This document shows, one piece after another, positions 26,078-35,881 of a DNA stretch of 64,000 nucleotides (position 1 is its first letter; every line of letters begins with the position of its first letter). The stretch is taken from assembly GCF_021556485.1 (NCBI RefSeq), contig NZ_JAKGBW010000007.1:62001-126000 (forward strand), written 5' to 3'. The position numbers and the translations under genes are program-made. The notes beneath the pieces are model-generated. The model was not told the DNA's origin. It saw only the letters and a program-made list of their open reading frames with translations, and searched no databases. This DNA comes from Oceanobacillus alkalisoli (GTDB lineage Bacteria; Bacillota; Bacilli; Bacillales; Amphibacillaceae).

Positions 26078-27007
26078 GTGAGTAAGTATTTAATTATATT
26101 GATGTTCAGTTTTTTACTGGCAGCTTGTACGAGTAATGGGGCAGATAATTCCGCCGAGGAAATGGCCGATATTGCGAACGAGACAGAAAGTTATGGAATG
26201 GAAGAGAGCGAGCAACAATTTTCTGAAGCGAATAAGGAGGAGGCTCAAGATGTAGAAACGGAGAGCGCAGGAAATGATGATGGACTGGCTACGGTTGAAG
26301 CAAATCGCAAGGTCATTTATACAGCAGATATAAGTGTGGAAACAGATGATTTTGAAGTCTTTTCCAATGTAATTCAAAAGGAAGCTAAAAAGATTGGCGG
26401 TTATGTGCTTGAGTCGACGCTTTATAACGAACAGGTGGAAGATTTGAAGGGCGGTCAGATGACAGTTCGGATACCGCAAGAAGATTTTCATACATTTCTC
26501 GATGTGATTGAAGAGGGGAGTACAAAGGTGCTGGATCACTATGTTTCCGGTGAAGATGTTACCGAGGAATTCGTCGATTTGGAGTCCCGCTTGAAATCGA
26601 AAGAACAAGTCGAGGAAAGATTACTGGAATTTTTAGATGGTGCAGAGAAAACAGAGGACTTATTAAAAATATCGAATGATTTAGCAATAGTACAAGAGGA
26701 GGTTGAAATGATTGTCGGCAGGATGAATTATCTTCAAGACAAAACGGACTTTTCAACAGTAACCATTTCAATCCAGGAACGCCATGTAACCCTTTCAAGT
26801 GTCAATGACGGTGATTTGAACACATGGGGTGAGACGAAGCAACAATTTATGAAAAGCATTAATTTTCTTATCAGCGCCTTTTCTGCATTAACCATATTTC
26901 TCATCGGCAACCTCCCAATATTAATCACTGTTGGTGCACTTATGCTGATCAGTTTCTTTATCTGGAGAAAGCAAAAGAAAAACAAGTCATCGGGACCTGG
27001 TGTCTGA
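26078..27007 (+). CDS. DUF4349 lipoprotein
   Basis: A 309-residue lipoprotein. The signal peptide ends in LLAACTSN (lipid-modified Cys17), followed by an acidic low-complexity linker to about residue 75. A DUF4349 domain follows (KVIYTADISVETDDF ... GGYVLESTLYNEQ), with a coiled-coil segment (SRLKSKEQVEERLLEFL). The C-terminal hydrophobic span (about 272-297) ends in a basic tail. It starts at GTG after GGGGGTC. Lipid anchor plus C-terminal span would hold the domain close to the membrane surface. The function is unknown. Confidence 0.85.
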   Translation: MSKYLIILMFSFLLAACTSNGADNSAEEMADIANETESYGMEESEQQFSEANKEEAQDVETESAGNDDGLATVEANRKVIYTADISVETDDFEVFSNVIQKEAKKIGGYVLESTLYNEQVEDLKGGQMTVRIPQEDFHTFLDVIEEGSTKVLDHYVSGEDVTEEFVDLESRLKSKEQVEERLLEFLDGAEKTEDLLKISNDLAIVQEEVEMIVGRMNYLQDKTDFSTVTISIQERHVTLSSVNDGDLNTWGETKQQFMKSINFLISAFSALTIFLIGNLPILITVGALMLISFFIWRKQKKNKSSGPGV

Positions 27008-27112
27008 CCCCAATGTCCCAATATTTTGCTTCCCTCATGTTGAGAGGAGGGGTATTACAGACCGTTAATGCGTGATAAACTATTAGCAAGTGAGTTAAAG
27101 AGGAGGAAGAAG

Positions 27113-27958
27113 ATGGAGAAATTACAAATTGGCAGGGCGGCATTGACTTGGTTACGTGGTGGTGTCAATCATTTGGATGGTGGCGCCATGTTTGGTGTTG
27201 TGCCGAAAGCTTTATGGTCAAGGAAATATCCGACAGATGAGAAGAACTTAATTGAACTCCGGACAGACCCAATTTTACTTCAGTTAGATGGCAAAAATTA
27301 TCTGATTGATTCAGGAATCGGTACAGATAAACTAACAGCAAAACAAATTCGTAACTTTGGTGCAAAGGAGCTTTCTTTTCTCGAGGAATCATTACATGAA
27401 TTAGGATTGAAACCAACTGAAATTGATGCAGTATTAATGACACATTTACATTTTGACCATGCGAGCGGCTTGTCAAAACAAGGGAAAGAAGGCTATGAAA
27501 CGATTTTTTCCAATGCGGTTATTTACACGACTGCAATCGAGTGGGAAGAAATGCGCCATCCTAATATTCGTTCCGTCAATACGTATTGGGAAATAAACTG
27601 GCGATCGATAGAACATCAAGTTGAAACCTTCGCAGATGAACTGGAAATAGCAGAAGGATTACGGATGATTCATACTGGCGGCCATAGTGAAGGGCATGCC
27701 ATTATTGTATTTGAAGACGGAGAAGATTGTTTTATTCATATGGCAGATTTGATGCCGACGAATGCCCATGAAAACAAGCTTTGGGCACTTGCTTATGATG
27801 ATTATCCAGTCACATCTGTCCATGAGAAACAGGAGTGGATGGAATATGGTTATAATAGGCAGGCGTGGTTCACATTTTATCATGATGCCTATTACCGTGC
27901 GATTCGTTTTAATAAAGAAGGCGAACGGATTCAGGAGGTTAAGAGGATAAGAGAATGA
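27113..27958 (+). CDS. ytnP: Metallo-beta-lactamase fold hydrolase YtnP
   Basis: A 281-residue MBL-fold enzyme, the same length as B. subtilis YtnP. The zinc-binding HLHFDH is near residue 111, HTGGHSEGH follows later, and DLMPTNAH near 225. YtnP-type enzymes are lactonases reported to degrade gamma-butyrolactone or homoserine-lactone signals. The ATG chosen (MEKLQIGRAALTWL) follows GAGGAGG, and a 15-residue upstream extension is unlikely. It has a strong terminator. Confidence 0.88.
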   Translation: MEKLQIGRAALTWLRGGVNHLDGGAMFGVVPKALWSRKYPTDEKNLIELRTDPILLQLDGKNYLIDSGIGTDKLTAKQIRNFGAKELSFLEESLHELGLKPTEIDAVLMTHLHFDHASGLSKQGKEGYETIFSNAVIYTTAIEWEEMRHPNIRSVNTYWEINWRSIEHQVETFADELEIAEGLRMIHTGGHSEGHAIIVFEDGEDCFIHMADLMPTNAHENKLWALAYDDYPVTSVHEKQEWMEYGYNRQAWFTFYHDAYYRAIRFNKEGERIQEVKRIRE

Positions 27959-27960
27959 CA

Positions 27961-27996
27961 AAGATAAGCGCTTCAGTTGAGAAGCGCTTATCTTTT
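27961..27996. terminator. Bidirectional terminator between ytnP and ytzB
   Basis: Perfect 14-bp stem AAGATAAGCGCTTC/GAAGCGCTTATCTT, with T residues after it, between convergent genes. Confidence 0.92.
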
Positions 27997-28309
27997 AAGC
28001 GGTTTCAGTTGATGCGATAATTCCGCCCGTCTCCAAGTCAACATAAAATTCATACTGTTTACTTTCCCCATCAATATTTCTCGTAATTCCTCCACGGTAA
28101 GCTTCGTACACCAGACCATTTTTCTCCACTTCTTCAGGTTTCATGTAAATCCATGAACCACTAATTGGCCCGTTTCGTTTAAAAGCTTCTTTTGCATTGC
28201 TCAAAGCTTTCTCCGGTGTTATTTTCTGCTTTGTGTCCAATTGGCTCTTCAGCAGATAACCTGCCGCGATACCGAGACTTGCTGCGAGTATAAGGTTTCT
28301 TTTTTTCAA
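27995..28309 (-). CDS. ytzB: PepSY-domain membrane protein YtzB-like
   Basis: A 104-residue protein with one N-terminal span (about 5-20, LILAASLGIAAGYLL) and an exported PepSY-like domain (ITPEKALSNAKEAF ... YEFYVDLETGGII). I chose TTG with AGGTGG upstream, which gives the length I recall for YtzB. PepSY domains often inhibit proteases or sense cell-wall conditions; the role here is unknown. Confidence 0.72.
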   Translation of the reverse strand: MKKRNLILAASLGIAAGYLLKSQLDTKQKITPEKALSNAKEAFKRNGPISGSWIYMKPEEVEKNGLVYEAYRGGITRNIDGESKQYEFYVDLETGGIIASTETA

Positions 28310-28415
28310 TTTGTTCCACCTCTCATTTAAATGAAATAACAATAATTCTACTATAAAGTATATCTTACTTACTTGGAAATTTCATCTCGCGACTGAAGTC
28401 ATGACTATTCTTAGT

Positions 28416-28581
28416 TTATTTACCCCAGTGTAATCGTCCGTAAAAAACTCTAACCTCAAAACTTTAGGGTCTTCGAGAAAGCTTAGGTGGGAAGAAATGT
28501 GAGTTAACACCTAAGGTTCGTTCCCCTAACATGCAGCGGGGGAGATAAGAATACTTCCTCTTAATGAAGTTTCACTTTATA
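28416..28581 (+). repeat. Dispersed intergenic repeat family 2, copy b
   Basis: Starts TTATTTACCCCAGTGTAATCGTCCG, contains CTCAAAACTTTAGGGTCTTCGAGAAAGC (nearly identical to the reverse of copy a), and ends with a TAATGAAGTTTCACTTTAT block. It lies upstream of ytoP. The rest of the 28310-28684 gap shows nothing I can name. Confidence 0.8.
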
Positions 28582-28684
28582 AAACTCCATCTTAACAACA
28601 ACGGGATAGTGGAAAGTAGCTTCCATTATCCGTTATACTAACAAGAGCATAGAGAAAATAGAATATATATAAAGGGGTTTTAAC

Positions 28685-29752
28685 ATGAATCAGGAAACCT
28701 TAGATCTTTTTAAAAATTTGACCGAACTCCAGGGAGCGCCTGGGAATGAACATGCTGTCCGGGCTTTTATGAAGAAAGAATTAGAGAAATATTCGGATGA
28801 AGTTGTCCAAGATAACCTCGGCGGTGTCTTCGGTGTGAAAAAAGGAAACGGGCCCCGCATTATGATTGCAGGACATATGGATGAGGTTGGCTTCATGGTT
28901 ACACAAATTACGGACAATGGAATGATCCGTTTTCAGCCGCTAGGTGGTTGGTGGAATCAAGTGATGCTCGCTCAGCGCGTTCAAGTGATGACGGAAAATG
29001 GTCCAGTGATCGGTGTGATTTCATCCATTCCTCCCCATTTATTAACGGAAGCACAGCGGAAGAAACCGATGGAAATTAAAAATATGCTCATTGACATCGG
29101 GGCAGATGACCGGGAAGATGCGTTCGGAATCGGTGTGAAACCAGGAGACTCGATTGTTCCAGTTACACCATTCCAACCGATGGCGAATGAGAAGAAAGTT
29201 CTTGCTAAAGCTTGGGATAACCGTTATGGCTGCGGTCTATCCATTGAATTGTTAAAAGAATTAAAGGATGAGTCATTGCCGAATACATTATATTCTGGAG
29301 CAACTGTCCAGGAAGAAGTTGGGCTTCGCGGGGCGCAAGTTGCAGCGAATATGATTCAGCCAGATATCGCTTATGTCCTTGACGCGTCACCAGCTAATGA
29401 TGCATCAGGCGATAAAAAAGCCTTTGGCCAGCTTGGAAAAGGTGCATTAGTGCGGATATTTGACCGTACGATGGTGACGCATCGCGGTATGCGGGAGTTT
29501 GTACTTGATACCGCAGAATCGAATAATATCCCGTATCAATACTTTGTTTCTCAAGGCGGAACAGATGCCGGAAGAATCCATCTATCGAATAATGGGGTGC
29601 CAAGTGCGGTCATTGGAATATGCTCACGATATATTCATACGTCAGCATCCATTGTCCATATAGATGATTATGCAGCAGCGAAAGAACTGCTCATTAAACT
29701 TGTAAAATCAAGTGATCAGACGACCATTGATACGATTAAAAACAACAGTTGA
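28685..29752 (+). CDS. ytoP: M42 family aminopeptidase YtoP
   Basis: A 355-residue peptidase of family M42 (glutamyl aminopeptidase / deblocking type). Two-metal ligands are visible in [25 protein letters not shown] (general-base glutamate), [10 protein letters not shown] and the C-terminal SRYIHTSAS. It works in the cytosol on peptides. It overlaps the frame of the next gene by a few bases at most and is likely cotranscribed with it. Confidence 0.92.
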   Translation: MNQETLDLFKNLTELQGAPGNEHAVRAFMKKELEKYSDEVVQDNLGGVFGVKKGNGPRIMIAGHMDEVGFMVTQITDNGMIRFQPLGGWWNQVMLAQRVQVMTENGPVIGVISSIPPHLLTEAQRKKPMEIKNMLIDIGADDREDAFGIGVKPGDSIVPVTPFQPMANEKKVLAKAWDNRYGCGLSIELLKELKDESLPNTLYSGATVQEEVGLRGAQVAANMIQPDIAYVLDASPANDASGDKKAFGQLGKGALVRIFDRTMVTHRGMREFVLDTAESNNIPYQYFVSQGGTDAGRIHLSNNGVPSAVIGICSRYIHTSASIVHIDDYAAAKELLIKLVKSSDQTTIDTIKNNS

Positions 29753-29760
29753 GGGATGTA

Positions 29761-30267
29761 ATGAAAGTAAGAATTGGTTCTAAAAATCCAACGAAAATCC
29801 ATGCCTGTGAAGCTGTGTTTAAGGAATATACTGTCGAGGGAATCAGTGTTCCTTCCGGTGTTTCACCGCAGCCAAAAACAGATGAGGAAACAAGACAAGG
29901 TGCAATCAATCGGGCAATCGCCGCGTTTAACTTAAGAGAAACAGATATTGGGGTCGGACTGGAAGGTGGCGTTATGCTTCTTAACGGTTCGCTCTACCTG
30001 ACGAACTGGGGAGCGCTTGCCGTTTCACATGATGAGATTTACACCGCAGCTGGCGCCCGGATCGCATTACCGAGTGCTTTTTTACCAGAGTTGAAGCAAG
30101 GGAAAGAATTAGGGGACATCATGGAAGAGTATGCACAAAAAGAAAACATCCGATCAAATGAAGGTGCAATCGGTATTTTTACGAACGATCAAATTGACAG
30201 GAGCACTATGTTCACCCACGTTACTCAAATTCTCCGCGGGCAACTGGAGTACTGGTCTAAAATATAA
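29761..30267 (+). CDS. DUF84 family NTP phosphatase-like protein
   Basis: A 168-residue protein of the DUF84/YjjX group (non-canonical purine NTP phosphatase fold). It has the N-terminal SKNPTK loop, the GVSPQPKTDEETRQGAINRA segment and GVGLEGGV. The family hydrolyses ITP/XTP or related nucleotides. The ATG has GAGGGA five bases upstream, just after the ytoP stop, so it is the second gene of that operon. Confidence 0.85.
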   Translation: MKVRIGSKNPTKIHACEAVFKEYTVEGISVPSGVSPQPKTDEETRQGAINRAIAAFNLRETDIGVGLEGGVMLLNGSLYLTNWGALAVSHDEIYTAAGARIALPSAFLPELKQGKELGDIMEEYAQKENIRSNEGAIGIFTNDQIDRSTMFTHVTQILRGQLEYWSKI

Positions 30268-30305
30268 AAACGAAGGAGTGCTTAGCTTGGCACTCCTTCG
30301 TTTTT
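30266..30305. terminator. Bidirectional terminator between the DUF84 gene and ytoQ
   Basis: A 16-bp perfect stem AAAAACGAAGGAGTGC / GCACTCCTTCGTTTTT between convergent genes. Confidence 0.92.
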
Positions 30306-30744
30306 ATTCATAAATATACGCTAAAACTTCTAAAGCTTGATCAATTGTTTCAACGGTGATAGTTGCTTTGTTGGATAATTCTTTCAGCGGGTGAATAAAT
30401 TCTTCCGGCCGAACTAAGATTGTTGGTTTGTTCAATGTAATCGCAGCTGAGGCGTCCATTGCGGTATTCCACTGCCTGTATTTCTCACCGAATAAGGCAA
30501 TAACAACATCCGCCTTTTGCATGAGTACCTGCGTTCTCAAATTATTCACGGCAGAAGCGGCATCATCCCTGTAATAATTATCTGGTTGCTTTCCGAGAAT
30601 TTTTTCGCCAATATCATCTGAAAGATCATGATTCGTCTGTGGCCCGACAAAGTTTAAAGGCAAATTCTTTTCCTCTGCTTTTGTCTTTAATTGCTCCCGC
30701 CAGTCTGAGTGAATCTCACCAGCTAAATAAACTGTAAGTTCCAT
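30304..30744 (-). CDS. ytoQ: YtoQ family protein
   Basis: A 146-residue protein matching YtoQ. It has an N-terminal VYLAGEIHSDWRE, FVGPQTNHDLSDDIGE and ALFGEKYRQWNTAMDASAA. The fold looks like nucleoside 2-deoxyribosyltransferases (the YLAGEI start and a DAS/A substrate helix). A nucleoside-related activity is plausible but unproven. It is a single gene. Confidence 0.88.
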   Translation of the reverse strand: MELTVYLAGEIHSDWREQLKTKAEEKNLPLNFVGPQTNHDLSDDIGEKILGKQPDNYYRDDAASAVNNLRTQVLMQKADVVIALFGEKYRQWNTAMDASAAITLNKPTILVRPEEFIHPLKELSNKATITVETIDQALEVLAYIYE

Positions 30745-30811
30745 TTCAGCACCTCCAAAAAATACGATTCTACTTTTATACTAACGAATAGAATAATAAT
30801 TGCAAATAATT

Positions 30812-30939
30812 CATCTCGGTGCAACCGTCCGTCCGAGAAAGTTTAAGTGGAGCTAACGGACGCTGACACCCTGATTCATTCAACTAACAGTCAGTGGGGG
30901 GATGAAAAAAACCTCTACTGATTGAAGTTTCACTTTATC
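30812..30939 (+). repeat. Dispersed intergenic repeat family 2, copy c
   Basis: A shorter member: TCTCGGTGCAACCGTCCGTCCGAGAAAG, then TTCAACTAACAGTCAGTGGG ... CTACTGATTGAAGTTTCACTTTAT. The central CTCAAAACTTTAGGG part of copies a and b is missing. It lies upstream of ytpP. Confidence 0.8.
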
Positions 30940-31029
30940 GTGAAAGGGTTTAATTTCACTCACTCAGGACGTGTGAATTGAAACAGATAGAAAGGAAAGC
31001 TATGATAGAAAAAAAGGAGATGATGGAAG

Positions 31030-31350
31030 ATGAGAGCATTACAATCTGTAAAAGAATATAACGAACTTAAAAATAACGAAAAAACAATTTTTCTTTTTAC
31101 GGCAGGATGGTGTCCGGACTGTCGCGTCATTGAACCAATCCTACCCGAAATAGAAGATAAATATCCAGAGTATACTTTTGTTGAAATTAATCGAGACGAA
31201 TTTATGGAACTTGCTGGAGAAAATGATATTTACGGCATCCCTAGCTTTTTGGCCTTTAATAAAGGGGTAGAAGTAGGTCGTTTTGTCAGTAAAGACCGGA
31301 AGACAAAAGAAGAAATTATTTCGTTTATCGATGGCTTTGCGAAAGTTTGA
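31030..31350 (+). CDS. ytpP: Thioredoxin-like protein YtpP
   Basis: A 106-residue thioredoxin-fold protein with active site WCPDC (about residues 27-31) and the cis-proline in GIPSFLAF. It is cytosolic and probably a disulfide reductase or a low-molecular-weight thiol-related redoxin. It is first in the ytpP-ytpQ-ytpR cluster. Confidence 0.9.
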   Translation: MRALQSVKEYNELKNNEKTIFLFTAGWCPDCRVIEPILPEIEDKYPEYTFVEINRDEFMELAGENDIYGIPSFLAFNKGVEVGRFVSKDRKTKEEIISFIDGFAKV

Positions 31351-31377
31351 CAATAAGTTTGTAAGGAGGAACCATCG

Positions 31378-32181
31378 ATGAAAATGACAAGTACCCGTAT
31401 GCGGGATATATTGAAAGAACGACTCACAAATGAAAATTATCAGTTTAGATTCAACCGGAAAGAAGACACACTTCGAATCGAGTGGAAGGACACAAAGCAA
31501 GGCTTAACCTTGACGCTTCCTAATATCATTGTAAAATATAATACGCGTGGTGAATCGGTAATCGATGAAGTGGTCGAGCATATCGAGGAGGCGCTCCGGA
31601 TGATGCGGGAAGAAGTCGAATTGACTGGAATGGAAAAGCATATTTATCCCGTAATCCGTTCGACATCCTTCCCAACTGAAACAAAAGCCGAAAAAAAGCT
31701 GATGTTTAAAGATCATACCGCGGAAACGAGAATATTTTATGCACTTGATGAAGGGAAATCATACCGGCTGATTGATGAGGATCTTCTTCACGGGGCAGAC
31801 TGGACGCGGCAGCATTTAGAAGAAATCGCGATGTTTAATGCCCGTTCGCTCTCAACCGACTATAAGGCTGATAACGTAGCAGGCAATGATTTCTATTTCA
31901 TTGCGACCCAAGATGGCTATGATGCCACCAGAATATTGAATGAAGCATTCTTAGAAGAGATGAAGATCAATGTGAAAGGTGATATGGCCGTTGCAACTCC
32001 ACATCAGGATGTATTAATTGTTGCGGATATTCAGAATAAGACCGGGTATGATATTTTAGCCCAGCTTACAATGAAATACTTCTCAGAAGGACGTATCCCA
32101 ATTACATCGTTACCATTTATTTACGAAGATAAAAAATTAGAACCAATCTTTATCCTCGCGAAGAATCGCCCGGAGAAATAG
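31378..32181 (+). CDS. ytpQ: YtpQ family protein (DUF1444)
   Basis: A 267-residue protein matching YtpQ/DUF1444, with the TLRIEWKDTKQGLTLTLPNI beta region and the late ATPHQDVLIVADIQN segment. It is soluble with no catalytic motif recognised. It lies 27 bp after ytpP and 16 bp before ytpR, in one operon. Confidence 0.9.
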   Translation: MKMTSTRMRDILKERLTNENYQFRFNRKEDTLRIEWKDTKQGLTLTLPNIIVKYNTRGESVIDEVVEHIEEALRMMREEVELTGMEKHIYPVIRSTSFPTETKAEKKLMFKDHTAETRIFYALDEGKSYRLIDEDLLHGADWTRQHLEEIAMFNARSLSTDYKADNVAGNDFYFIATQDGYDATRILNEAFLEEMKINVKGDMAVATPHQDVLIVADIQNKTGYDILAQLTMKYFSEGRIPITSLPFIYEDKKLEPIFILAKNRPEK

Positions 32182-32197
32182 AGAAAGGACGAAGAGA

Positions 32198-32800
32198 ATG
32201 AACGTATTTTATAATCCAAACGGAATCGGTGATGTACTCCTTATTCCAGTTAAAGATGGTAATCGCTATGAATGGACGTATGAAACAAAGGGAGACATTG
32301 TTCGAGTGCTTGGAGAAAACCAGGAAGTGCTCGGTTACAACATATTCGATGCTTCGAATAAATTTGAACTTGCCGAAACAGGTGCAATCAAGCTGACGGA
32401 AGCATTACTTGCGGAAATCAAAAATCTATTCAAAGACAATAATTTGGATGATGAACTTGATTTTGATCTAAGCCCGAAATTTGTCGTCGGTTATGTCGAG
32501 GAAAAGGGACCACATGAAAATGCTGATAAGCTGAGTGTTTGTAAAGTTAATGTTGGGGAAGAAGTACTGCAAATTGTTTGCGGTGCACCAAATGTCGATG
32601 CAGGCCAAAAGGTAGTAGTTGCCAAAGTGGGAGCAACAATGCCAAGCGGCCTCCGTATCAAACCATCTGAACTGCGCGGTGTCCCGTCGAATGGCATGAT
32701 TTGTTCCAAGAAAGAATTGGGACTACCAAACGCACCAGATGAAAAAGGAATTTATGTACTTGATGACAGTTATCAAATTGGCGAAGAATTTAACTTTTAA
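32198..32800 (+). CDS. ytpR: YtpR, stand-alone tRNA-binding domain protein
   Basis: A 200-residue protein with an N-terminal DUF4479-type region and a C-terminal tRNA-binding OB fold (about residues 90-195). Its motifs resemble those of PheRS-beta: VGYVEEKGPHENADKLSVCKV, QIVCGAPNV and LRGVPSNGMICS. It may bind structured RNA. It is the last gene of the ytpPQR operon. Confidence 0.92.
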   Translation: MNVFYNPNGIGDVLLIPVKDGNRYEWTYETKGDIVRVLGENQEVLGYNIFDASNKFELAETGAIKLTEALLAEIKNLFKDNNLDDELDFDLSPKFVVGYVEEKGPHENADKLSVCKVNVGEEVLQIVCGAPNVDAGQKVVVAKVGATMPSGLRIKPSELRGVPSNGMICSKKELGLPNAPDEKGIYVLDDSYQIGEEFNF

Positions 32801-32809
32801 AATAGAAGC

Positions 32810-32840
32810 ACACACTATTTTTCAATAGGGTGTGTTTTTT
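32810..32840 (+). terminator. Terminator of the ytpPQR operon
   Basis: CACACTATT pairs with AATAGGGTGTG (minor mismatch), followed by six T residues. Confidence 0.75.
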
Positions 32841-32880
32841 ATTTAACCAAATTTTTATTATAAAACGAGATGACGCACCG

Positions 32881-33382
32881 CTTTTATTTAGCGCAAGTGT
32901 CCGAAACTCACTTTTGGAGGTCCGCAGTCCAGACACCCCTCGCACCTGCTGAGCGGCCGGCAAGCCTCCTCGCGCTAACGCGCTGCGGGGTTTCGTCAGG
33001 CTTACCTCCGAACAGGAAGTTCTAATGCCGGCGTTGGTCACAGGACGTGACCGTTCTTAGCCGGCTTCCCGCAGGAGTCTCGAGGTGTCTGGACTGCTAC
33101 CAGGAAAGGTCAAATTTAGATCACTGTTTATTATTCCAAAGATATAATTTTTATCGTGATATTGCACTGGAATATATGCGATTAATAATAATCATCCCTA
33201 CTAGTTCAGTTGCCCGGTGGACGGTGACTCCTGCGGGAATAGCACGAGTCTGGAGATCCCACAGGGCGGTAGCCCGAGGAGCTCTAGCAGTGCCCAAGGA
33301 TGCGCATCCGGCCACCGGGCAACTGAACGGGGGTTAGAACTCCAGTCTAGAGAATGCGCAAAATACTTACGCTGAATGAAAG
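32881..33382 (+). repeat. ~500-bp GC-rich element with terminal inverted repeats, copy 2
   Basis: The ends are CTTTTATTTAGCGCAAGTGT and CACTTACGCTGAATGAAAG-like inverted sequences. Palindromic arms lie at 32924-32937/33084-33097 (14 bp) and 33204-33220/33312-33328 (17 bp). It aligns with the reverse of copy 1 throughout, including the AT-rich middle. A further isolated end-like sequence (ACACTTACGCTTAATGAAG) follows at about 33389-33407. Short frames inside (for example 33047-33337) merely follow the palindromes. Confidence 0.88.
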
Positions 33383-33527
33383 TAATACACACTTACGCTT
33401 AATGAAGCTCAGCTAAGCTGTTACAAGCTAAGGAAACGGGGGGATTAAATATTAATTTTAATAAAACTACATCAATACTTAAAAAACTGGTAAAATAGAG
33501 AAGCAATATGGATTGAAAAGGAAATGA

Positions 33528-35819
33528 GTGAATGAAATGTTAAAGCATTGGTTAGATAAAATGAAAAACTTTTTCGTAACTGAAGTAGAAGAAGAAATCG
33601 AAATAGAAGACCCTGATCAGCCAAATCAAAATCGTCAGCAATTAAAAGCTAGAATGACTTATCAGTATCCAGAAAACAGACCTTTCCGTTTTCCGGTAAT
33701 TCCAGACCAAAGGGAAGCTCGGAAAAAAGATGAAGATAAACAAAAACCAGCTTATACCCGCAGGAAGCAAGAGCCGGTCCGTAAACCGGAAAAAAGCAGG
33801 AATACAACGGCATCCACTGCCCCTAGGAAAGTATATAAAGATGAAAATGCACCACCATTTCAGGCGTCAGAAGTACCGTCTCCAATCTATGGTTTTCAAA
33901 AAAGGACGGATGAAGTAGAGAACATACCAGCTTATGCTCGGAAGAAGATAGAGAAAGAAGAACAATTAGAAGTACAGGAAGAAGAGCGCAAACCAATTGA
34001 ATCCGCCATTAGGGAAATTGCACCAGAACAGAAAACTGCATTACAAGAAACAGCGGTAACAGTAGAAGCAGAGGAACCCCAACAGAAGGAAGAAAAAACT
34101 AAAACAGAAGAAATTAAAACAATTCAGCAGCTGGCGCAGGAAGAAACAACAGATAAATTGGTACATAAAAAAGCGCCCCAACCTGAAAAAAATAAAACAA
34201 GCAATGAAAGAAAACAAGGAAATAAACGAGAAGTACCATTTAACGTTATGATGACCCCGCTCGATAAAGCAAAAATGGAACGAAATGAAAGGGTGCGGGA
34301 ACGAGGGTTGCGCCGTCCTGAGAAACGTTTAGAAAGGGAAAGGGAGAGACAGCCGGAAAACGAGACTGTCCAACCAGTGATGGAGCAAGTTGAGGTGGAA
34401 GAAACGCCAAAGGATATTCACATTCCGTTACATCTCTTAAATGATCCGCAAGAAGAAGATTATGCAAATGACCCTTGGATTCAGGATCAGCAAAATTTGC
34501 TTGAACAGACACTGAAACATTTTAATGTTGCAGCTAAAGTTGTACTCGCCACACAAGGACCGTCTGTAACAAGGTTTGAAGTACAGCCGGAACTTGGTGT
34601 GAAGGTTAGTAAAATTAGAAATTTAAGTGATGACTTAAAATTAAATATGTCTGCAAGAGATATTCGGATTGAAGCACCAATTCCGGGGAAAAATACAGTT
34701 GGTATCGAAGTGCCGAATCCAACAGCACAAATGGTTGGATTGCAGGAGATTGTAGAGACCGACGAGTTTAAAGAGAGTAAATCACCGCTGACTGCTGCAC
34801 TAGGTCTAACGATTGAAGGGAAGCCGAAAATAACAAATATCCAAAAAATGCCCCATGGCCTGATTGCTGGTGCAACTGGATCCGGAAAAAGTGTGTGCAT
34901 CAACACAATTCTTATCAGTGTTTTATACAAAGCGAGCCACGAAGATGTGAAGCTGCTCTTGATTGATCCGAAAATGGTGGAGCTTGCACCGTATAATGGT
35001 GTTCCGCATCTCGTTTCTCCTGTTATAACCGATGTAAAAGCTGCGACACAGAGCTTAAAATGGGCGGTTAATGAAATGGAAGAACGTTATGAACGTTTCG
35101 TGGAAGAAGGCGTCAGAGACATTGAACGCTTCAACCGGAAAGTGAATAGTGAAAACAGAAGCGAAGAAAAAATGCCTTACATTCTCATCGTTATTGATGA
35201 GTTGGCTGATTTAATGATGATGTCTCCGCAAGATGTGGAAAATTCCATCAGTAGAATCGCACAAAAAGCACGAGCTTGCGGGATTCATCTCTTATTAGCT
35301 ACCCAGAGACCGTCTGTTGATGTCATTACTGGACTCATTAAAGCAAATATCCCAACGCGGATCGCCTTTAGTGTTTCTTCTCAAGTGGACTCCCGTACAA
35401 TTCTTGACGTGAGCGGAGCGGAGAAGCTTTTAGGAAAAGGTGATATGCTATTTATGGAAAACGGAACAGGCAAAAGCGTTCGACTCCAGGGCCCGTTTGT
35501 GTCTGATGAAGAAATTGAGAGAGTTACGGCTTATGCAAGAGAGATCGCTGAACCGGAATATTTATTCGAACAGGAACAGCTGCTGGAACAAATCCATTTG
35601 GAAGAAGATGAGGACGAGCTACTTGAAGAAGCAATCCAATTTGTTATCCACCAACAGTCAGCGAGCACGTCCATGCTGCAGCGTCATTTTAAAATCGGTT
35701 ATAACCGGGCCGCAAGACTCATTGATACGTTGGAGGCCCGTGGTATTATTTCCGGACAAAACGGAAGTAAGCCAAGGGATGTCCTCGTAACAGAAACTGC
35801 TGCCCAAATAAGTGAATAA
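33528..35819 (+). CDS. sftA: Soluble FtsK/SpoIIIE-type DNA translocase SftA
   Basis: A protein of about 763 residues with no membrane segments. A long charged linker (about 40-310) precedes a FtsK motor. Walker A GATGSGKS is near residue 446 and the Walker B region LIVIDELADLM near 552. The C-terminal gamma winged helix (about 695-755) includes a GYNRAARLIDTLEARGI stretch. SftA moves DNA away from the closing division septum. The listed GTG start has a weak site; an ATG three codons on (MLKHWLDKM) is equally likely. The neighbourhood (ytpR before, murC after) matches B. subtilis ytpS. Confidence 0.93.
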   Translation: MNEMLKHWLDKMKNFFVTEVEEEIEIEDPDQPNQNRQQLKARMTYQYPENRPFRFPVIPDQREARKKDEDKQKPAYTRRKQEPVRKPEKSRNTTASTAPRKVYKDENAPPFQASEVPSPIYGFQKRTDEVENIPAYARKKIEKEEQLEVQEEERKPIESAIREIAPEQKTALQETAVTVEAEEPQQKEEKTKTEEIKTIQQLAQEETTDKLVHKKAPQPEKNKTSNERKQGNKREVPFNVMMTPLDKAKMERNERVRERGLRRPEKRLERERERQPENETVQPVMEQVEVEETPKDIHIPLHLLNDPQEEDYANDPWIQDQQNLLEQTLKHFNVAAKVVLATQGPSVTRFEVQPELGVKVSKIRNLSDDLKLNMSARDIRIEAPIPGKNTVGIEVPNPTAQMVGLQEIVETDEFKESKSPLTAALGLTIEGKPKITNIQKMPHGLIAGATGSGKSVCINTILISVLYKASHEDVKLLLIDPKMVELAPYNGVPHLVSPVITDVKAATQSLKWAVNEMEERYERFVEEGVRDIERFNRKVNSENRSEEKMPYILIVIDELADLMMMSPQDVENSISRIAQKARACGIHLLLATQRPSVDVITGLIKANIPTRIAFSVSSQVDSRTILDVSGAEKLLGKGDMLFMENGTGKSVRLQGPFVSDEEIERVTAYAREIAEPEYLFEQEQLLEQIHLEEDEDELLEEAIQFVIHQQSASTSMLQRHFKIGYNRAARLIDTLEARGIISGQNGSKPRDVLVTETAAQISE

Positions 35820-35881
35820 ATTTGTTTCAATTGCGATAGTTATATATGATATTGAAAACAGGATAAATAATAAGGAGAAGA

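Noticed and set aside
33047-33337. Plus-strand frame of 96 codons in the 500-bp element
   Set aside because: It follows the palindromes, is not kept in the other copy, and has no ribosome site.
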